The notes: generated by a model not told the origin, from the sequence alone. A stretch of DNA of 64,000 bases from Thiotrichales bacterium 19S9-11 (GCA_021713395.1 JAKJJT010000006.1:62001-126000); one strand, 5' to 3'; positions 30,174 to 42,299 are shown, counted from the stretch's first letter. Translations and numbers: made by a program.

Positions 30174-31340
30174 ATGATTAAGAGGCTATGGTGGTATCGT
30201 AGGAATAAGCTGATTCAGCTGAATCAAAAGGATGATGGGCCGCCTGATTTTGAAGATGTAATTAAAAATCTTTTTTCAAGGAAAAAAACAAATCAAAGAC
30301 CTAATAGACCTGGAAATAACTCCTCATTTGGACCTCCTAAAGGAACTAAAAGCTTTGGCTCTTTAACTGGTATTATTATTGGTCTAGTTGTTGTAATCTG
30401 GGGACTATCAGGTATTTTTATTGTAAAAGAGGGTGAACAAGCTGCTGTTTTGCGCTTTGGTCAATATGTTGAAACTGTTGGGCCTGGTTTTCATTGGTAT
30501 CCTCGATTTATTGAAACTGTTTATGAGCAAAGTGTTGATCAGGTTAAAACAATTTCGCTTGATCGAGAGATGCTAACCTCAGAAGAAAATATTGCATCAG
30601 TTGCATTTACAGTAAACTACCGTATTAGTAATTTAAAAAATTATTTGTTCAATGTGGTCAGCCCTCAGCAAGCGTTAAACCAAGCATTAGATGCAGCAGT
30701 TAGACAAGTCATTGGGCAAAACAATTTAGATAGTATTATTAGTGTTGACCGTTTGCAAATTACCAAAGACGTTCAGATCGAACTTGAGCGTTTACTTAAA
30801 GACTATAAAACAGGTATTAATATCGTATCGGTTAATATGCAGAAATCAACAGCACCTGATGCTGTAAAAGCAGCTTTTGATGATGTAATTAAAGCAAGAG
30901 AAGATAGAAATCGTTCTGAGAATAAAGCACAAAGTTATGCAAATAAGGTCATTCCTGTTGCTAATGGTAAATCAGCGCGTATTCTAGATGAAGCAAGAGC
31001 ATATAAAGAAAAACTTATATTGCAAGCACAAGCAGATGTGGCTCAATTTAATGCGATTTTGCCGGAATATCAAAAGGCTCCTAACATAATAGAAAAACAA
31101 ATATATTTAACGACAATGCAAAATGTATTAAAAGATAACCGACTGTTTATTGTTGATGGTACTGGCAATAATAACTTGTTTGTGCCAGATAGTGGTTATA
31201 GCATACCTTATGCGTTACCAAAAACAACATTAGGTTCGGATAATACTAGTAACCAATCTAACTCATCTAGTGTTAGCAATACATCAAAACCCCCTATGTC
31301 TCAACAAATGTGGGTTCGTTGGATGGAGGCAAATAAATGA
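30174..31340 (+). CDS. hflK: FtsH-regulating membrane protein HflK
   Basis: SPFH/prohibitin-domain protein that with HflC forms a cage around FtsH. The 388-residue protein has the family's cytoplasmic start (DGPPDFEDVIKNLFSR), one membrane helix near residues 61-84, the SPFH domain (VKEGEQAAVLRFGQYVETVGPGFHWYPRFIE), the conserved AARAEDRNRSE-like helix around AREDRNRSENKAQSY, and ILDEARAYKEKLILQAQAD. The C-terminal tail is Ser/Asn/Thr-rich. AGGTGA precedes the ATG. Its stop overlaps the hflC start by four bases (ATGA). Confidence 0.95.
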   Translation: MIKRLWWYRRNKLIQLNQKDDGPPDFEDVIKNLFSRKKTNQRPNRPGNNSSFGPPKGTKSFGSLTGIIIGLVVVIWGLSGIFIVKEGEQAAVLRFGQYVETVGPGFHWYPRFIETVYEQSVDQVKTISLDREMLTSEENIASVAFTVNYRISNLKNYLFNVVSPQQALNQALDAAVRQVIGQNNLDSIISVDRLQITKDVQIELERLLKDYKTGINIVSVNMQKSTAPDAVKAAFDDVIKAREDRNRSENKAQSYANKVIPVANGKSARILDEARAYKEKLILQAQADVAQFNAILPEYQKAPNIIEKQIYLTTMQNVLKDNRLFIVDGTGNNNLFVPDSGYSIPYALPKTTLGSDNTSNQSNSSSVSNTSKPPMSQQMWVRWMEANK

Positions 31341-32215
31341 ATAAGACATTTGGAATATTATTTTTAGTTTTTGTTGTGCTTATTTTAATTTATGCATCTG
31401 TTTTTACAGTAACAGAGTCTCATCGAGCAATTATATTAAAATTAGGGCAAATTGAAAAAGTTGATGGTCAAGCTAAGATGTTTAAACCAGGGCTTCACTT
31501 TAAGCTGCCATTTATTGAAGATGTTAAAGAGTATGATATGCGTTATCGTACGTTACAAGTTGACTCATCCCGTATTGTCTCTAAAGAACAAAAAGATATC
31601 ATGGTTGATGCTTATGTTGTGTGGCAGATTAGTGATTTAGACAAGTTTTATCGTTCTACTTATGGTAGTGTTGCAACAGCAGAGAATTTATTGATTCAAT
31701 ATACGTCTTCTGCTATGCGCGATGAATTTGGTCAACGCACCATTCAAGAACTTGTCAATAACCGCGGCACTAACTTAATGAGTGAATTAGATAAAATTGT
31801 TTCTGATAAAGCTGCTAATTTAGGTATTAAGATTAAAGATGTTAAAATTAAGCAGATTGATTTACCTGAAACTGTAACAGAGTCAATTTATCAGAGAATG
31901 AGCTCTGAGCGTGAAAAAGCTGCAGCAAGTATTAGAGCGCAAGGTAACGCAAAGGCTGAAGAAATTAGAGCAAACGCAGATGCGTCAGTAACGGTCATCT
32001 TAGCGAAAGCAGAAAGTAAAGCAAAGCAAATTAAAGCTGAAGGTGAAGCAAAAGCATTATCAATTTATTCAGATAGCTATAATAAAAGTCAGCCACTATT
32101 TGAATTTTTAAAGAGTATGCAGACTTATGACAGCATCTTTGCTAATAAAAATAATACCTTAATTCTTAAGCCAGAAGGCGAGTTATTTAGATACTTTAAT
32201 CCATCTAAACAGTAA
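31337..32215 (+). CDS. hflC: FtsH-regulating membrane protein HflC
   Basis: Partner of HflK; together they restrain the FtsH protease. The 292-residue protein has an N-terminal membrane anchor (ILFLVFVVLILIYASVFTV), the SPFH domain (ESHRAIILKLGQI, KPGLHFKLPFIEDVKEYDMR), and the ending helix MSSEREKAAASIRAQGNAKAEEIRANAD split over two motifs typical of HflC. It overlaps hflK by four bases, consistent with equal production. The stop is 13 bases from the stop of the opposing ankyrin gene. Confidence 0.95.
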   Translation: MNKTFGILFLVFVVLILIYASVFTVTESHRAIILKLGQIEKVDGQAKMFKPGLHFKLPFIEDVKEYDMRYRTLQVDSSRIVSKEQKDIMVDAYVVWQISDLDKFYRSTYGSVATAENLLIQYTSSAMRDEFGQRTIQELVNNRGTNLMSELDKIVSDKAANLGIKIKDVKIKQIDLPETVTESIYQRMSSEREKAAASIRAQGNAKAEEIRANADASVTVILAKAESKAKQIKAEGEAKALSIYSDSYNKSQPLFEFLKSMQTYDSIFANKNNTLILKPEGELFRYFNPSKQ

Positions 32216-32228
32216 CTTCTTGTGCTCC

Positions 32229-33089
32229 TTAAGAGTCAAAAGAAATATCTGCTTTTTCATTAGGATTAGGAAATATATGGGGAGGGTAACTATTGGTCTC
32301 TTTTGCTTTAGTCGGCTTTTTTGTATTTAGAATATTTTGACTTTTAGCCTTTTGTGCTTCAGTTGATTGTTTATATTTTTTCAGTAAATCATAAATTTCA
32401 TCAGAAGGACTAGTTTCAAGAAGTGATTGACATTCTTCACTTCGACTAATAACTGGATTGTTATGGTCATTTCGGTATTTTAGTACTGCTTCTACTTCGT
32501 CTTTTGATTTTTTTCTAGATACCAGTAAGTATAATAAATGACGGTCTAACTCTTTTGAATTTTTTTTCGGTAACACCTCTTTTATGAGTCCTTTTTTAAC
32601 TATAATCTCTAAAGCAGTTTTGCCTTTTTTATCCTTTACAGTAGCAATACTATTAGCTTCTTCTAATAATAATTTACAAGCCTCAACATTGCTCTCTTTT
32701 GCTGCAATATGTAATGGTGTTTGTCCAAAATCATCTGGGATAATATCCACATCTTTAGTTAATAGCACATCAATGAAGTTAGCGCCGTTATTTTCATAGG
32801 CAGAGGTATAATGTAATAGTGTTTGTCTTTGAGATGTTACTTCATTTAAATCAAATTTTTTGAGACTTATCAATCCCTTAAACAAACTATAGTTATTATT
32901 TATAATACAGTAAAACAATAGATTTAACTCATTTCGAGATTTTAGCTTTTCTAGATTCTTTAACATCTCTGGAAAGTTACTTTCTAACTCTTCGTAAGTT
33001 TTAATTTCTTTAGAAATAACATTAAGTGCTTTTCCTATTTGCTTCGTATTATAGTAGAAAATAATTTTATCTTTAGTATTTTGACTCAT
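32229..33089 (-). CDS. Ankyrin-repeat protein
   Basis: A 286-residue protein with no signal peptide. Two ankyrin repeats are clear: around residues 87-117 (QTLLHYTSAYENNGANFIDVL) and 121-150 (FGQTPLHIAAKESNVEACKLL). More degenerate repeats precede (residues 53-83) and follow (154-185, KGKTALEIIVKKGLIKEV). The last 100 residues have no repeat and end in a Lys/Pro/Asn-rich, probably disordered segment. A good ribosome site (TAGGAGGA) precedes the start. It diverges from the patatin-like gene over 227 AT-rich bases. In intracellular bacteria such proteins are often host-directed effectors, but nothing here proves secretion. Confidence 0.87.
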   Translation of the reverse strand: MSQNTKDKIIFYYNTKQIGKALNVISKEIKTYEELESNFPEMLKNLEKLKSRNELNLLFYCIINNNYSLFKGLISLKKFDLNEVTSQRQTLLHYTSAYENNGANFIDVLLTKDVDIIPDDFGQTPLHIAAKESNVEACKLLLEEANSIATVKDKKGKTALEIIVKKGLIKEVLPKKNSKELDRHLLYLLVSRKKSKDEVEAVLKYRNDHNNPVISRSEECQSLLETSPSDEIYDLLKKYKQSTEAQKAKSQNILNTKKPTKAKETNSYPPHIFPNPNEKADISFDS

Positions 33090-33316
33090 AGTGTATGCAT
33101 CCTCCTAAATAGAAATAAAATGATATCTTCTGAGAAAAAAATATTCAATATATTACTTAAAGCTTTGTAATACTTAATCAGTTTATTTAATTTTTTTGAA
33201 TGTAAAACAATCAATTAAATGACATTTTTTGGTTACATAATATTCATATCTAAACTCCAATAATTAACTAAGCTAAAAAATACCAGGGATATTTTAGTGA
33301 TCTTAGGAGTAGATAG

Positions 33317-34957
33317 ATGCCTAAAAGCTTTTTAGTTTATCAACCAATGTATCAACTAGCTCGTCGGTATAAGAGTATTAATTTAGAAGAGTTAGCTAAA
33401 TTATCAAGTAATTGGAAGCCAAAAAGTATTATAAATAGTGGAGGAGGGTGTAGAGGGCGAGCTTTTGTTGGCGCTTATGATGCATTGGATGAGAGCGGAA
33501 TACTTAAAGATGTCCAGTCAATTTCAGGCTCATCTATCGGTGGGCTATTTGCTTCATTTATAGCAGCAGGCATGCCAATAAAAACCTTAAAAGAAATAAC
33601 AATTAATCAAGATTTTAAAGCACTATTTGGTGATAGGGTTAGTTACTTTGGATTTGAGCGAGATGGCAACCCCATGGAGGACTTTGTAAGGTATAATACA
33701 TCGAAAAGTATAGTAGATTACTTTAAAAATAATTCAATAGATGCTAATGCTCTTAACGAGGTGGATTTTTTAAAACTTGAGAAAGTTAGAAGTGATGCTT
33801 TTAGCTATCAGGGGATAACATATGAAGGACTAGCATTTTTAAGGAAACTTGACCCAGAAAAATTTAAAGATTTAACATTAACAGCAGTTAATAAGTCAAC
33901 AGGAGAAGTTAAGTATTTTAATGCATTAACAACGCCACATCTTTATATTCATGCAACAGGCAGGGCTTCTGGTTCTATTCCAGGTTTACTTGAACCAACA
34001 TTAATTGATGGTGAGGAATACATTGATGGCGGCTATTATGAAAATATACCGACTGAAGCTGAAAATGAGATTTTAAAAAAAAGTAGCCAAGTACCATTAG
34101 ATGATAAGTTTCATAACGAGCTGCGACAGGGACGTTTAGTGTTTGCTTTTAATGAAGAAGACAGTGATGATCCAGTTCATAAAGCATTACATACAGAAGA
34201 AGAGAAGCTATACAACCCTAGTTGGCCTCTTTCTTTTTTACTAGATCATGTACTTAGTTGGTATGCAGGCATATCTTCAGAAAAAAAATGCACAGAAGAG
34301 GCTGAAAAGAATTATAAGACTTTACAAAAACACTATTCTTTACAAACTGTTCAATTAAAGACAGGTATTCAGTCAACTGATTTTAGAGGAGATCAGCGAA
34401 AAAAGTACATTCTAATGTATGAAGGATATTTTTCAACTAAAGATTATTTGATTAACCATGGTTTAGCAGACAGTGATCCATTATATGAGTTTCGAAAGTT
34501 TACATTTCATTTAATTAAAAATTACCTAAAACAGCCAGTTTGGAGTTTGCTTTTTGGATATGATGTTTATGATTTTTCAAAATCTAAAGTATTGATTGAT
34601 TATTTGATAAGCCTAGATAACTGTTATGATAGTAATTTAACAGTATTAGTAGATGAATTAATCCAAAAATGTTTGCATAATGTTAAATTAAACGAACAGG
34701 CATTAAATACAAGATCATTATCTGTCTTACTTGATACATTAAATGGTGTGCATGTTAATGAAAGCGTTAAGTGGGCTTTTATGCATGTCTTATTAGATAT
34801 TGACTATCACGATAATATTATGGAGTTTCAATTTGAACTAACGCATTTTAAAGATTATCTTAATAGCCAACAGCAACAAAAAATGCCAGATCCATTATTT
34901 TGCAAACAAGAAGAAAATCATATAAATCAAAAACTAACACACCGCATAAGTTTTTAA
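33317..34957 (+). CDS. Patatin-like phospholipase
   Basis: A 546-residue protein whose first half is a patatin domain: the oxyanion loop NSGGGCRGRAFVGAYDAL near residues 41-58, the nucleophile motif GSSIGGLFAS (GxSxG), and the catalytic aspartate in EEYIDGGYYENIPTEAE (DGG). This Ser-Asp dyad cleaves acyl chains from lipids. The second half (from about residue 280) matches no family I recognise. There is no signal peptide or membrane helix, so it is cytoplasmic or exported by a dedicated secretion system. TAGGAG precedes the start. Related architecture occurs in Legionella VipD-type effectors; that is a comparison, not a proven link. Confidence 0.88.
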   Translation: MPKSFLVYQPMYQLARRYKSINLEELAKLSSNWKPKSIINSGGGCRGRAFVGAYDALDESGILKDVQSISGSSIGGLFASFIAAGMPIKTLKEITINQDFKALFGDRVSYFGFERDGNPMEDFVRYNTSKSIVDYFKNNSIDANALNEVDFLKLEKVRSDAFSYQGITYEGLAFLRKLDPEKFKDLTLTAVNKSTGEVKYFNALTTPHLYIHATGRASGSIPGLLEPTLIDGEEYIDGGYYENIPTEAENEILKKSSQVPLDDKFHNELRQGRLVFAFNEEDSDDPVHKALHTEEEKLYNPSWPLSFLLDHVLSWYAGISSEKKCTEEAEKNYKTLQKHYSLQTVQLKTGIQSTDFRGDQRKKYILMYEGYFSTKDYLINHGLADSDPLYEFRKFTFHLIKNYLKQPVWSLLFGYDVYDFSKSKVLIDYLISLDNCYDSNLTVLVDELIQKCLHNVKLNEQALNTRSLSVLLDTLNGVHVNESVKWAFMHVLLDIDYHDNIMEFQFELTHFKDYLNSQQQQKMPDPLFCKQEENHINQKLTHRISF

Positions 34958-35063
34958 TTAATTTATTTATATCAAAACACTCATAAAATATGTATATTAG
35001 GCTAGATGTGTATTTTTATTTTGAATCTGTTTTTTTGCTTTTTAGCATCAGCAAGGGGGTTAT

Positions 35064-36644
35064 ATGTCTAAAAATATGAAGGGTCAAAAAGTACCTGGAT
35101 TAATATCAGCGATTATGATTGGTGTTGGTTGTATTATTGGTAGTGGTTGGTTGTTTGCTTCTTATAATGCAGCGAGAACGATTGGCTCAATGTCTTTTGT
35201 TTCTTGGGTTATAGGTGCTGCTGTTGCATTGATCTTAGCTTTACTATTGGCTGAAATGGCAACGATGTATAAAGAAAGGGCATTTTTCGCAAGAATTTTA
35301 ACAATTTCCCATAAAAATAGTGACCTTGGTTTTGTTATTGCAATATCAAGCTTACTTGGTTTAATTTTAGTGATTCCATCAGAAGCTGCAGCAACAGTTC
35401 AGTACTTAAGTGGTATTTATCCTTTTTTAATGAATGGTACAGATTTAACAGTATCAGGTAATATTTTGGTATTTGCATTAATTGTTGTTTATGGTTTAGT
35501 AAATTATTGGGGGTTGCAAGTATTAGCTAAGGTAAATAATTTGATCACATTTATTAAGCTTTTTGTCCCAATATTAGTTGGTCTTGTTCTAATTATTTAT
35601 ACCGGCTGGAATGGTCAGTTTCATATGTCAAATTTCTCTTTATCTGGCTTTGATCAATCAACTGGCTCACTAATTGCTTTATCATTTACAACGGTTGTAA
35701 CAGGCGGTATTTTTTACTCATTCTATGGCTTTGGCATGATTGCAATTTTTGGATCAGAATTAAAAAACCCAAAGCGAAATATTCCGTTAGCGCTCGTTAG
35801 CTGCGTACTACTATGTTTATTAATTTATTTGGTTTTACAATTTGCTTTTATAGGTTCAATGCCAACAGAGTATCTAAAAGATGGTTGGCAAAATCTTCCA
35901 ATTTTTTCATCACCTTTAGCACAGCTATTAGGCTTGGTTGGATTAAATTTTGGTTTGGTAACGATTTTATATTTAGACTCTGCAATTAGCCCATCAGGTA
36001 CGGGTGCTATTTATATGGGCTCTAGTTCAAGAATGATTACAGGTATGGCGCAAGATAAGCAGCTACCTTCTTTTTTTAATCGAATTAGTGAAAAATATAA
36101 TATTTCTAGAAGGTCATTAATTACTGTATTTATCATTGGTATGGCAATGACAATTTTCTTTAAAAATTGGCACAGTATTATGATTATTGTGACAGTCTTT
36201 AACTTAATATCTTGTATTGCAATTCCAGTAGCACTGACAAAATTAAGAAAAGATTTACCAAATCAAAAAAGAGCATTTAAAGTGCCTTTTGGTATTACAT
36301 TAAGTTATTTTATATTTTTAATATTATCATACCTTATGATCCAAGCGACAATGAAAGCAATTATATTTGCATTAAGTGCGCATCTGATTGTATTTGCAGT
36401 TTATAGTATTAGTTATTATAAAATGGATCTAAATAAGATTTTTGGTGCTATTGCTTCATCATGGTCTATCTTTGCATATTTGGCTATTTGTATACCATTT
36501 AGCTATTTGGTGGATAATAAGATATTTACAGAAAATATTTATTCAATATTAGCGTTTATTGTTGTATATAGCTTGTCATTTCTTACACTTGTTAATCAGA
36601 AAAATGTTCAAGGCTTACAAGTAAGAGAAGTAATTTATCAATAG
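35064..36644 (+). CDS. APC-family amino-acid permease (YveA-like)
   Basis: A 526-residue inner-membrane transporter of the amino acid-polyamine-organocation superfamily. The first-helix signature SAIMIGVGCIIGSGWLFASY contains the substrate-binding GxG break; GSELKNPKRNIPLAL is the family's loop motif, and LYLDSAISPSGTGAIY with SSSRMITGMAQDKQLP resembles Bacillus YveA, an aspartate-proton symporter. About 14 hydrophobic segments are visible. It follows the patatin gene by about 100 bases on the same strand. The substrate is not established by sequence. Confidence 0.87.
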   Translation: MSKNMKGQKVPGLISAIMIGVGCIIGSGWLFASYNAARTIGSMSFVSWVIGAAVALILALLLAEMATMYKERAFFARILTISHKNSDLGFVIAISSLLGLILVIPSEAAATVQYLSGIYPFLMNGTDLTVSGNILVFALIVVYGLVNYWGLQVLAKVNNLITFIKLFVPILVGLVLIIYTGWNGQFHMSNFSLSGFDQSTGSLIALSFTTVVTGGIFYSFYGFGMIAIFGSELKNPKRNIPLALVSCVLLCLLIYLVLQFAFIGSMPTEYLKDGWQNLPIFSSPLAQLLGLVGLNFGLVTILYLDSAISPSGTGAIYMGSSSRMITGMAQDKQLPSFFNRISEKYNISRRSLITVFIIGMAMTIFFKNWHSIMIIVTVFNLISCIAIPVALTKLRKDLPNQKRAFKVPFGITLSYFIFLILSYLMIQATMKAIIFALSAHLIVFAVYSISYYKMDLNKIFGAIASSWSIFAYLAICIPFSYLVDNKIFTENIYSILAFIVVYSLSFLTLVNQKNVQGLQVREVIYQ

Positions 36645-36658
36645 TAATTTAAAAGACC

Positions 36659-37378
36659 CTACGGTTGCTGCTTTGTTGCAGCAATCACAATTTCACGAAT
36701 ACAAACATTTTGAGGTTGTGAGTAGGCAAATACAATTGTATTTGCAACATCATCAGCAGTGATAACACCACCCATATCCTCTTTCCAAGCATTATAACCT
36801 TCTTTTATTTCATCAGAGGTTGTATGACTTAGTAACTCAGTTTCAGCAGCACCTGGAGCAATAGTTATTACACGGACATTATGTTCAGCAACTTCCTCTC
36901 TAACATTTTCAGAGATAGCGTGAACAGCAAATTTTGTGCCGCAGTAAGCTGCGTGATTTGGGAAAGTTTTTTTACCAGCAATGGAGCTAATATTAATGAT
37001 TGTACCTTCATTACGCGTTTTCATATCAGATAGGACAATTTGCATACCGTTAAGTAAAGCGTTAACATTTAGATCAAGCATCTGTTTAAATTCTTCGTTA
37101 TTCTGGGAGTCAACTTGACCTAATAACATAAGACCTGCATTGTTAATTAAGCAGTCTGTTTTTCCATACTTAGCTTCGGCTTCTCTTACGGCATTTTCAA
37201 ATGCTTTTCTGTCTGTAACATCTACTTTTGCACAGATAGCATTTTCAAGATTTAATGCTTCAAGCTTTTCTAACCTTCTTGCAATTAGTAATAAAGGATG
37301 GCCTAGTTTGTGTAATTGTTTTGCAACGGCGGCACCAAACCCAGAGCTTGCACCAGTAATAACAACTAGTTTTTTCAT
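36659..37378 (-). CDS. Short-chain dehydrogenase/reductase (YdfG-like)
   Basis: A classical 239-residue SDR. The cofactor motif is VITGASSGFGAAVA (TGxxxGxG); the structural motif is LINNAGLML; the catalytic serine is in INISSIAGKK and the Tyr-Lys pair in AAYCGTKFAVHA; PGAAETELL follows. The arginine-rich stretch IARRLEKLEAL after strand 2 suggests NADP. The family includes YdfG, which acts on serine, 3-hydroxy acids and malonic semialdehyde, so the substrate is open. It lies three bases after the isocitrate dehydrogenase gene and is probably in its operon. Confidence 0.87.
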   Translation of the reverse strand: MKKLVVITGASSGFGAAVAKQLHKLGHPLLLIARRLEKLEALNLENAICAKVDVTDRKAFENAVREAEAKYGKTDCLINNAGLMLLGQVDSQNNEEFKQMLDLNVNALLNGMQIVLSDMKTRNEGTIINISSIAGKKTFPNHAAYCGTKFAVHAISENVREEVAEHNVRVITIAPGAAETELLSHTTSDEIKEGYNAWKEDMGGVITADDVANTIVFAYSQPQNVCIREIVIAATKQQP

Positions 37379-37381
37379 GAA

Positions 37382-39661
<2,280 letters not shown>

Positions 39662-39792
39662 TTAGCAAATAGTCCGTAGCGTTTTAGAGCTAAAATATCA
39701 TTACTTGATCTAAATGGTTGATTAGATTTATTTATGCTAGATTTATATTAAATACAAAAATTTAGAATGGTTTAATTGTTAAAAGGATAAAC

Positions 39793-40212
39793 ATGATGAG
39801 AAAACTAGACGAATGGTTAGACCTTTATGCACAAAGCCATAAAAATAAGTTAAATAAACGTATTCACTATATCTGTGTGCCTTTAATTATGTTTTCCTTA
39901 TTAGGTATTTTATGGGCAATGCATCCGCTTTTATCAGTAGCTTTGATTTTGGCTGGTTTAGTGTTTTATGTTCGACTATCAATACGTTTGTCAGTTGTGA
40001 TGTTATTTGTTTCTCTTGTGATGCTACTTATTATTGATCTAATGAACTATCTATTTACAATTTGCCTAATTATTTTTATTATCAGTTGGTTTTTTCAGTT
40101 TATTGGTCATCATATAGAAGGCAAAAAACCTTCATTTTTACAAGATTTACAGTTTTTACTAATTGGCCCATTATGGATTGTCAATGAATTATTTATCAAG
40201 AAAGAGCATTAG
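39793..40212 (+). CDS. Mpo1/DUF962-family membrane protein
   Basis: A 139-residue protein with about four hydrophobic helices. The pattern LYAQSHKNKLNKRIHYICVPL at the start and FQFIGHHIEGKKPSFLQDL followed by LLIGPLWIVNE match the Mpo1/YGL010w family (DUF962). In yeast Mpo1 is an Fe2+-dependent dioxygenase that alpha-oxidises 2-hydroxy fatty acids; the conserved histidines (in SHxN, NxxxH and GHxxEG) are retained here. A bacterial role is not known to me. AAAAGGA precedes the ATG. It converges on lipA with only ten bases between. Confidence 0.83.
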   Translation: MMRKLDEWLDLYAQSHKNKLNKRIHYICVPLIMFSLLGILWAMHPLLSVALILAGLVFYVRLSIRLSVVMLFVSLVMLLIIDLMNYLFTICLIIFIISWFFQFIGHHIEGKKPSFLQDLQFLLIGPLWIVNELFIKKEH

Positions 40213-40222
40213 TTTTATTAAG

Positions 40223-41185
40223 TTAAGCAATCATGTCTTGTTCATATTGAATATCGGCATGATAAGAAGAGCGAACCATAGGCCCACTAGCAACATGAGA
40301 AAACCCAAGCTCTTTTGCAATGCGAGCATACTCTCTAAAAGTCTCCGGAGAAACATAACGTTCCACTGCCATATGATAAATACTTGGTTGTAAATATTGT
40401 CCAATTGTTAGCATATCAATATTATGCGTTCTCATATCTTTCATAACCTGATAGATTTCTTCATCAGTTTCGCCCAAACCAACCATTAACCCTGACTTTG
40501 TTGGAATATTAGGAAACTGATCTTTAAAGCGCTTCAATAAGTCTAAGGACCACTGATAGTCAGAACCTGAGCGTGCTTGCTTATAAAGTCTTGGTACTGT
40601 TTCTAAATTATGATTAAAGACATCAGGTGGGCAAATGGCTAAATTTTTAAGCGCTATATCCATTCGTCCTCTAAAATCAGGTGTTAAAATCTCAATTTTA
40701 ACATGAGGTGTTGTTTTACGAATTGCTTTAATACAGTTAGAAAAATGTAGAGATCCACCATCACGTAAGTCATCACGATCAACTGATGTGACAACAACAT
40801 AACGAAGATTCATTTTTAAAATAGCATTAGCTAAATTTTGCGGTTCATCTTGATCAAGTGCATCTGGGCGCCCATGAGCAACATCGCAAAAACTACAACG
40901 ACGTGTGCATTTATAGCCCATAATCATAAAACTTGCCGTGCCTTTGTTAAAACACTCATGTAAGTTAGGGCATGAAGCTTCTTCACAAACAGAAGTAAGT
41001 CGTCCTTCTCTTAAGATGTCCTTAACACCAGAAACACCGCCAGAGCTTGCTTTAGGTAATTTGATTTTAAGCCATTCAGGTTTGCGTAAAGTTGGTTTTT
41101 TAGGCTCAATTTTAACAGGTATTCGAGAGAGTTTATCTTTAGCAAATTGATTTTTCTCTTCTACAGTTGTTTTTATAATTGACAT
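40223..41185 (-). CDS. lipA: Lipoyl synthase
   Basis: Radical-SAM enzyme that inserts two sulfurs into protein-bound octanoyl groups. The 320-residue protein has both clusters: the auxiliary [12 protein letters not shown] (CxxxxCxxxxxC) and the radical-SAM CTRRCSFC (CxxxCxxC). Further marks are [43 protein letters not shown] and the C-terminal RSSYHAD. AAGGAG precedes the start, which lies inside lipB (13-base overlap), so the two steps of lipoylation are translated together. Confidence 0.97.
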   Translation of the reverse strand: MSIIKTTVEEKNQFAKDKLSRIPVKIEPKKPTLRKPEWLKIKLPKASSGGVSGVKDILREGRLTSVCEEASCPNLHECFNKGTASFMIMGYKCTRRCSFCDVAHGRPDALDQDEPQNLANAILKMNLRYVVVTSVDRDDLRDGGSLHFSNCIKAIRKTTPHVKIEILTPDFRGRMDIALKNLAICPPDVFNHNLETVPRLYKQARSGSDYQWSLDLLKRFKDQFPNIPTKSGLMVGLGETDEEIYQVMKDMRTHNIDMLTIGQYLQPSIYHMAVERYVSPETFREYARIAKELGFSHVASGPMVRSSYHADIQYEQDMIA

Positions 41186-41835
41186 AAACGTTCTCCTTTT
41201 TTCTGCATTAGGCGTTCATGGAGTTTGTCTGAAAAGTGCCTTAAGTAGCTTTTATTGACGTCATCAATAGTAGTATCAGATCTAAAGTGACTAATTTGAG
41301 TCATTTTAAGCCCAGCATAGCCGCAAGGATTTATAAGCTTAAAAGGAGATAAGTCCATATTCACATTAATGCTTAAACCATGATATGTCTTGCCTTGTTT
41401 AACTCTAAGGCCGAGTGAACAAATTTTTTCACTCTTAACATAAACACCAGGAGCATTATCTTTTAAGTGACTTTCAATATTAAATTCATGTAGCATTAAT
41501 ATTGCTGATTTTTCAATAATGCAAACAAGGTCTTTAATGCCTAATTTTGCACGCTTTAAGTCAATTAAGAAATAGACAATAGCTTGACCTTCACCATGAT
41601 AAGTGACTTGACCGCCTCGATCTGTTTGTATCAGTGGTATATTGCTATGAGATAAGATATGACTACTATTACCATGTTTGCCTTGTGTAAATACACTTGG
41701 GTGTTCTACAAACCATAATTCATCTTCAGTTTCAGTCTGCCTGGAAGCACTAAATGATTGCATTTGTTGAAGTATTTTTTCATAAGGTACTTTGCCAAGG
41801 TGGCGTGTTTTAAAAGGAAGAGGAAAATTGTTCAT
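41173..41835 (-). CDS. lipB: Octanoyl-ACP:protein octanoyltransferase
   Basis: Moves octanoate from acyl carrier protein to the lipoyl domains of dehydrogenases. The 220-residue protein shows VFTQGKHGN, the substrate loop [20 protein letters not shown], the catalytic lysine in KICSLGLRV with [12 protein letters not shown], and the catalytic cysteine in [13 protein letters not shown]. It begins at TAATG, sharing one base with the ybeD stop, and overlaps lipA. Length is normal. Confidence 0.96.
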   Translation of the reverse strand: MNNFPLPFKTRHLGKVPYEKILQQMQSFSASRQTETEDELWFVEHPSVFTQGKHGNSSHILSHSNIPLIQTDRGGQVTYHGEGQAIVYFLIDLKRAKLGIKDLVCIIEKSAILMLHEFNIESHLKDNAPGVYVKSEKICSLGLRVKQGKTYHGLSINVNMDLSPFKLINPCGYAGLKMTQISHFRSDTTIDDVNKSYLRHFSDKLHERLMQKKGERLCQL

Positions 41836-42164
41836 TATAAAACCATATGTACATCTTCTTGGCTTGAAAAAAGTCTATAAAGTGTATCTAGCTGTTCTTT
41901 GCTTGTGGCAGTAAAAATTGCTGTAATGGAAATGTATTTACCGTTTTTGCTCTCTTTAACGGACAGGTCAATAGATTTATTATCTTCAATATGTTTATGT
42001 AAAGCTTCCATTACTAATTCTTCAATACCTTTATTTGGGTTACACAGAATTTTGATTGGGAAGCGGCAAGGAAATTCTAATAAAGTTTCTGCTGTTTGAT
42101 CTTTACCATTAGATTGTGCTTTATCCTTTTCTTCAGAAGTATTAGGTTTTTTCTTTTCTGCCAT
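41835..42164 (-). CDS. ybeD: YbeD/DUF493 family protein
   Basis: Small ACT-like protein of 109 residues that sits upstream of lipB in many gammaproteobacteria. The conserved body is LLEFPCRFPIKILCNPN, ELVMEAL, and SKNGKYISITAIFTATSKEQLD followed by VHMVL. The first 28 residues are charged and low in complexity (Lys, Glu, Asp, Ser), longer than E. coli YbeD (87 residues). The function is not settled; the gene order suggests a link with lipoate metabolism. It leads the ybeD-lipB-lipA unit. Confidence 0.9.
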   Translation of the reverse strand: MAEKKKPNTSEEKDKAQSNGKDQTAETLLEFPCRFPIKILCNPNKGIEELVMEALHKHIEDNKSIDLSVKESKNGKYISITAIFTATSKEQLDTLYRLFSSQEDVHMVL

Positions 42165-42290
42165 TTTAATTTGCCTGTTTTTATCTTTTGATAAGGTTTT
42201 ACATTTCCTTGTTTTAGGAATGATTTAAATGGTACTGTAAATTAATCTAAATTACTAGTACTATGGGAGAGAACAAAAGATAAGTTATAG

Positions 42291-42299
42291 TGCTATGAT
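42291..42299 (+). promoter_or_regulatory. Candidate extended -10 for ggt
   Basis: TGCTATGAT, an extended -10 (TGn before TATGAT), ends 25 bases before the ggt ATG and would give a leader of about 18 bases. No convincing -35 hexamer was found, which extended -10 promoters can do without. Confidence 0.4.
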
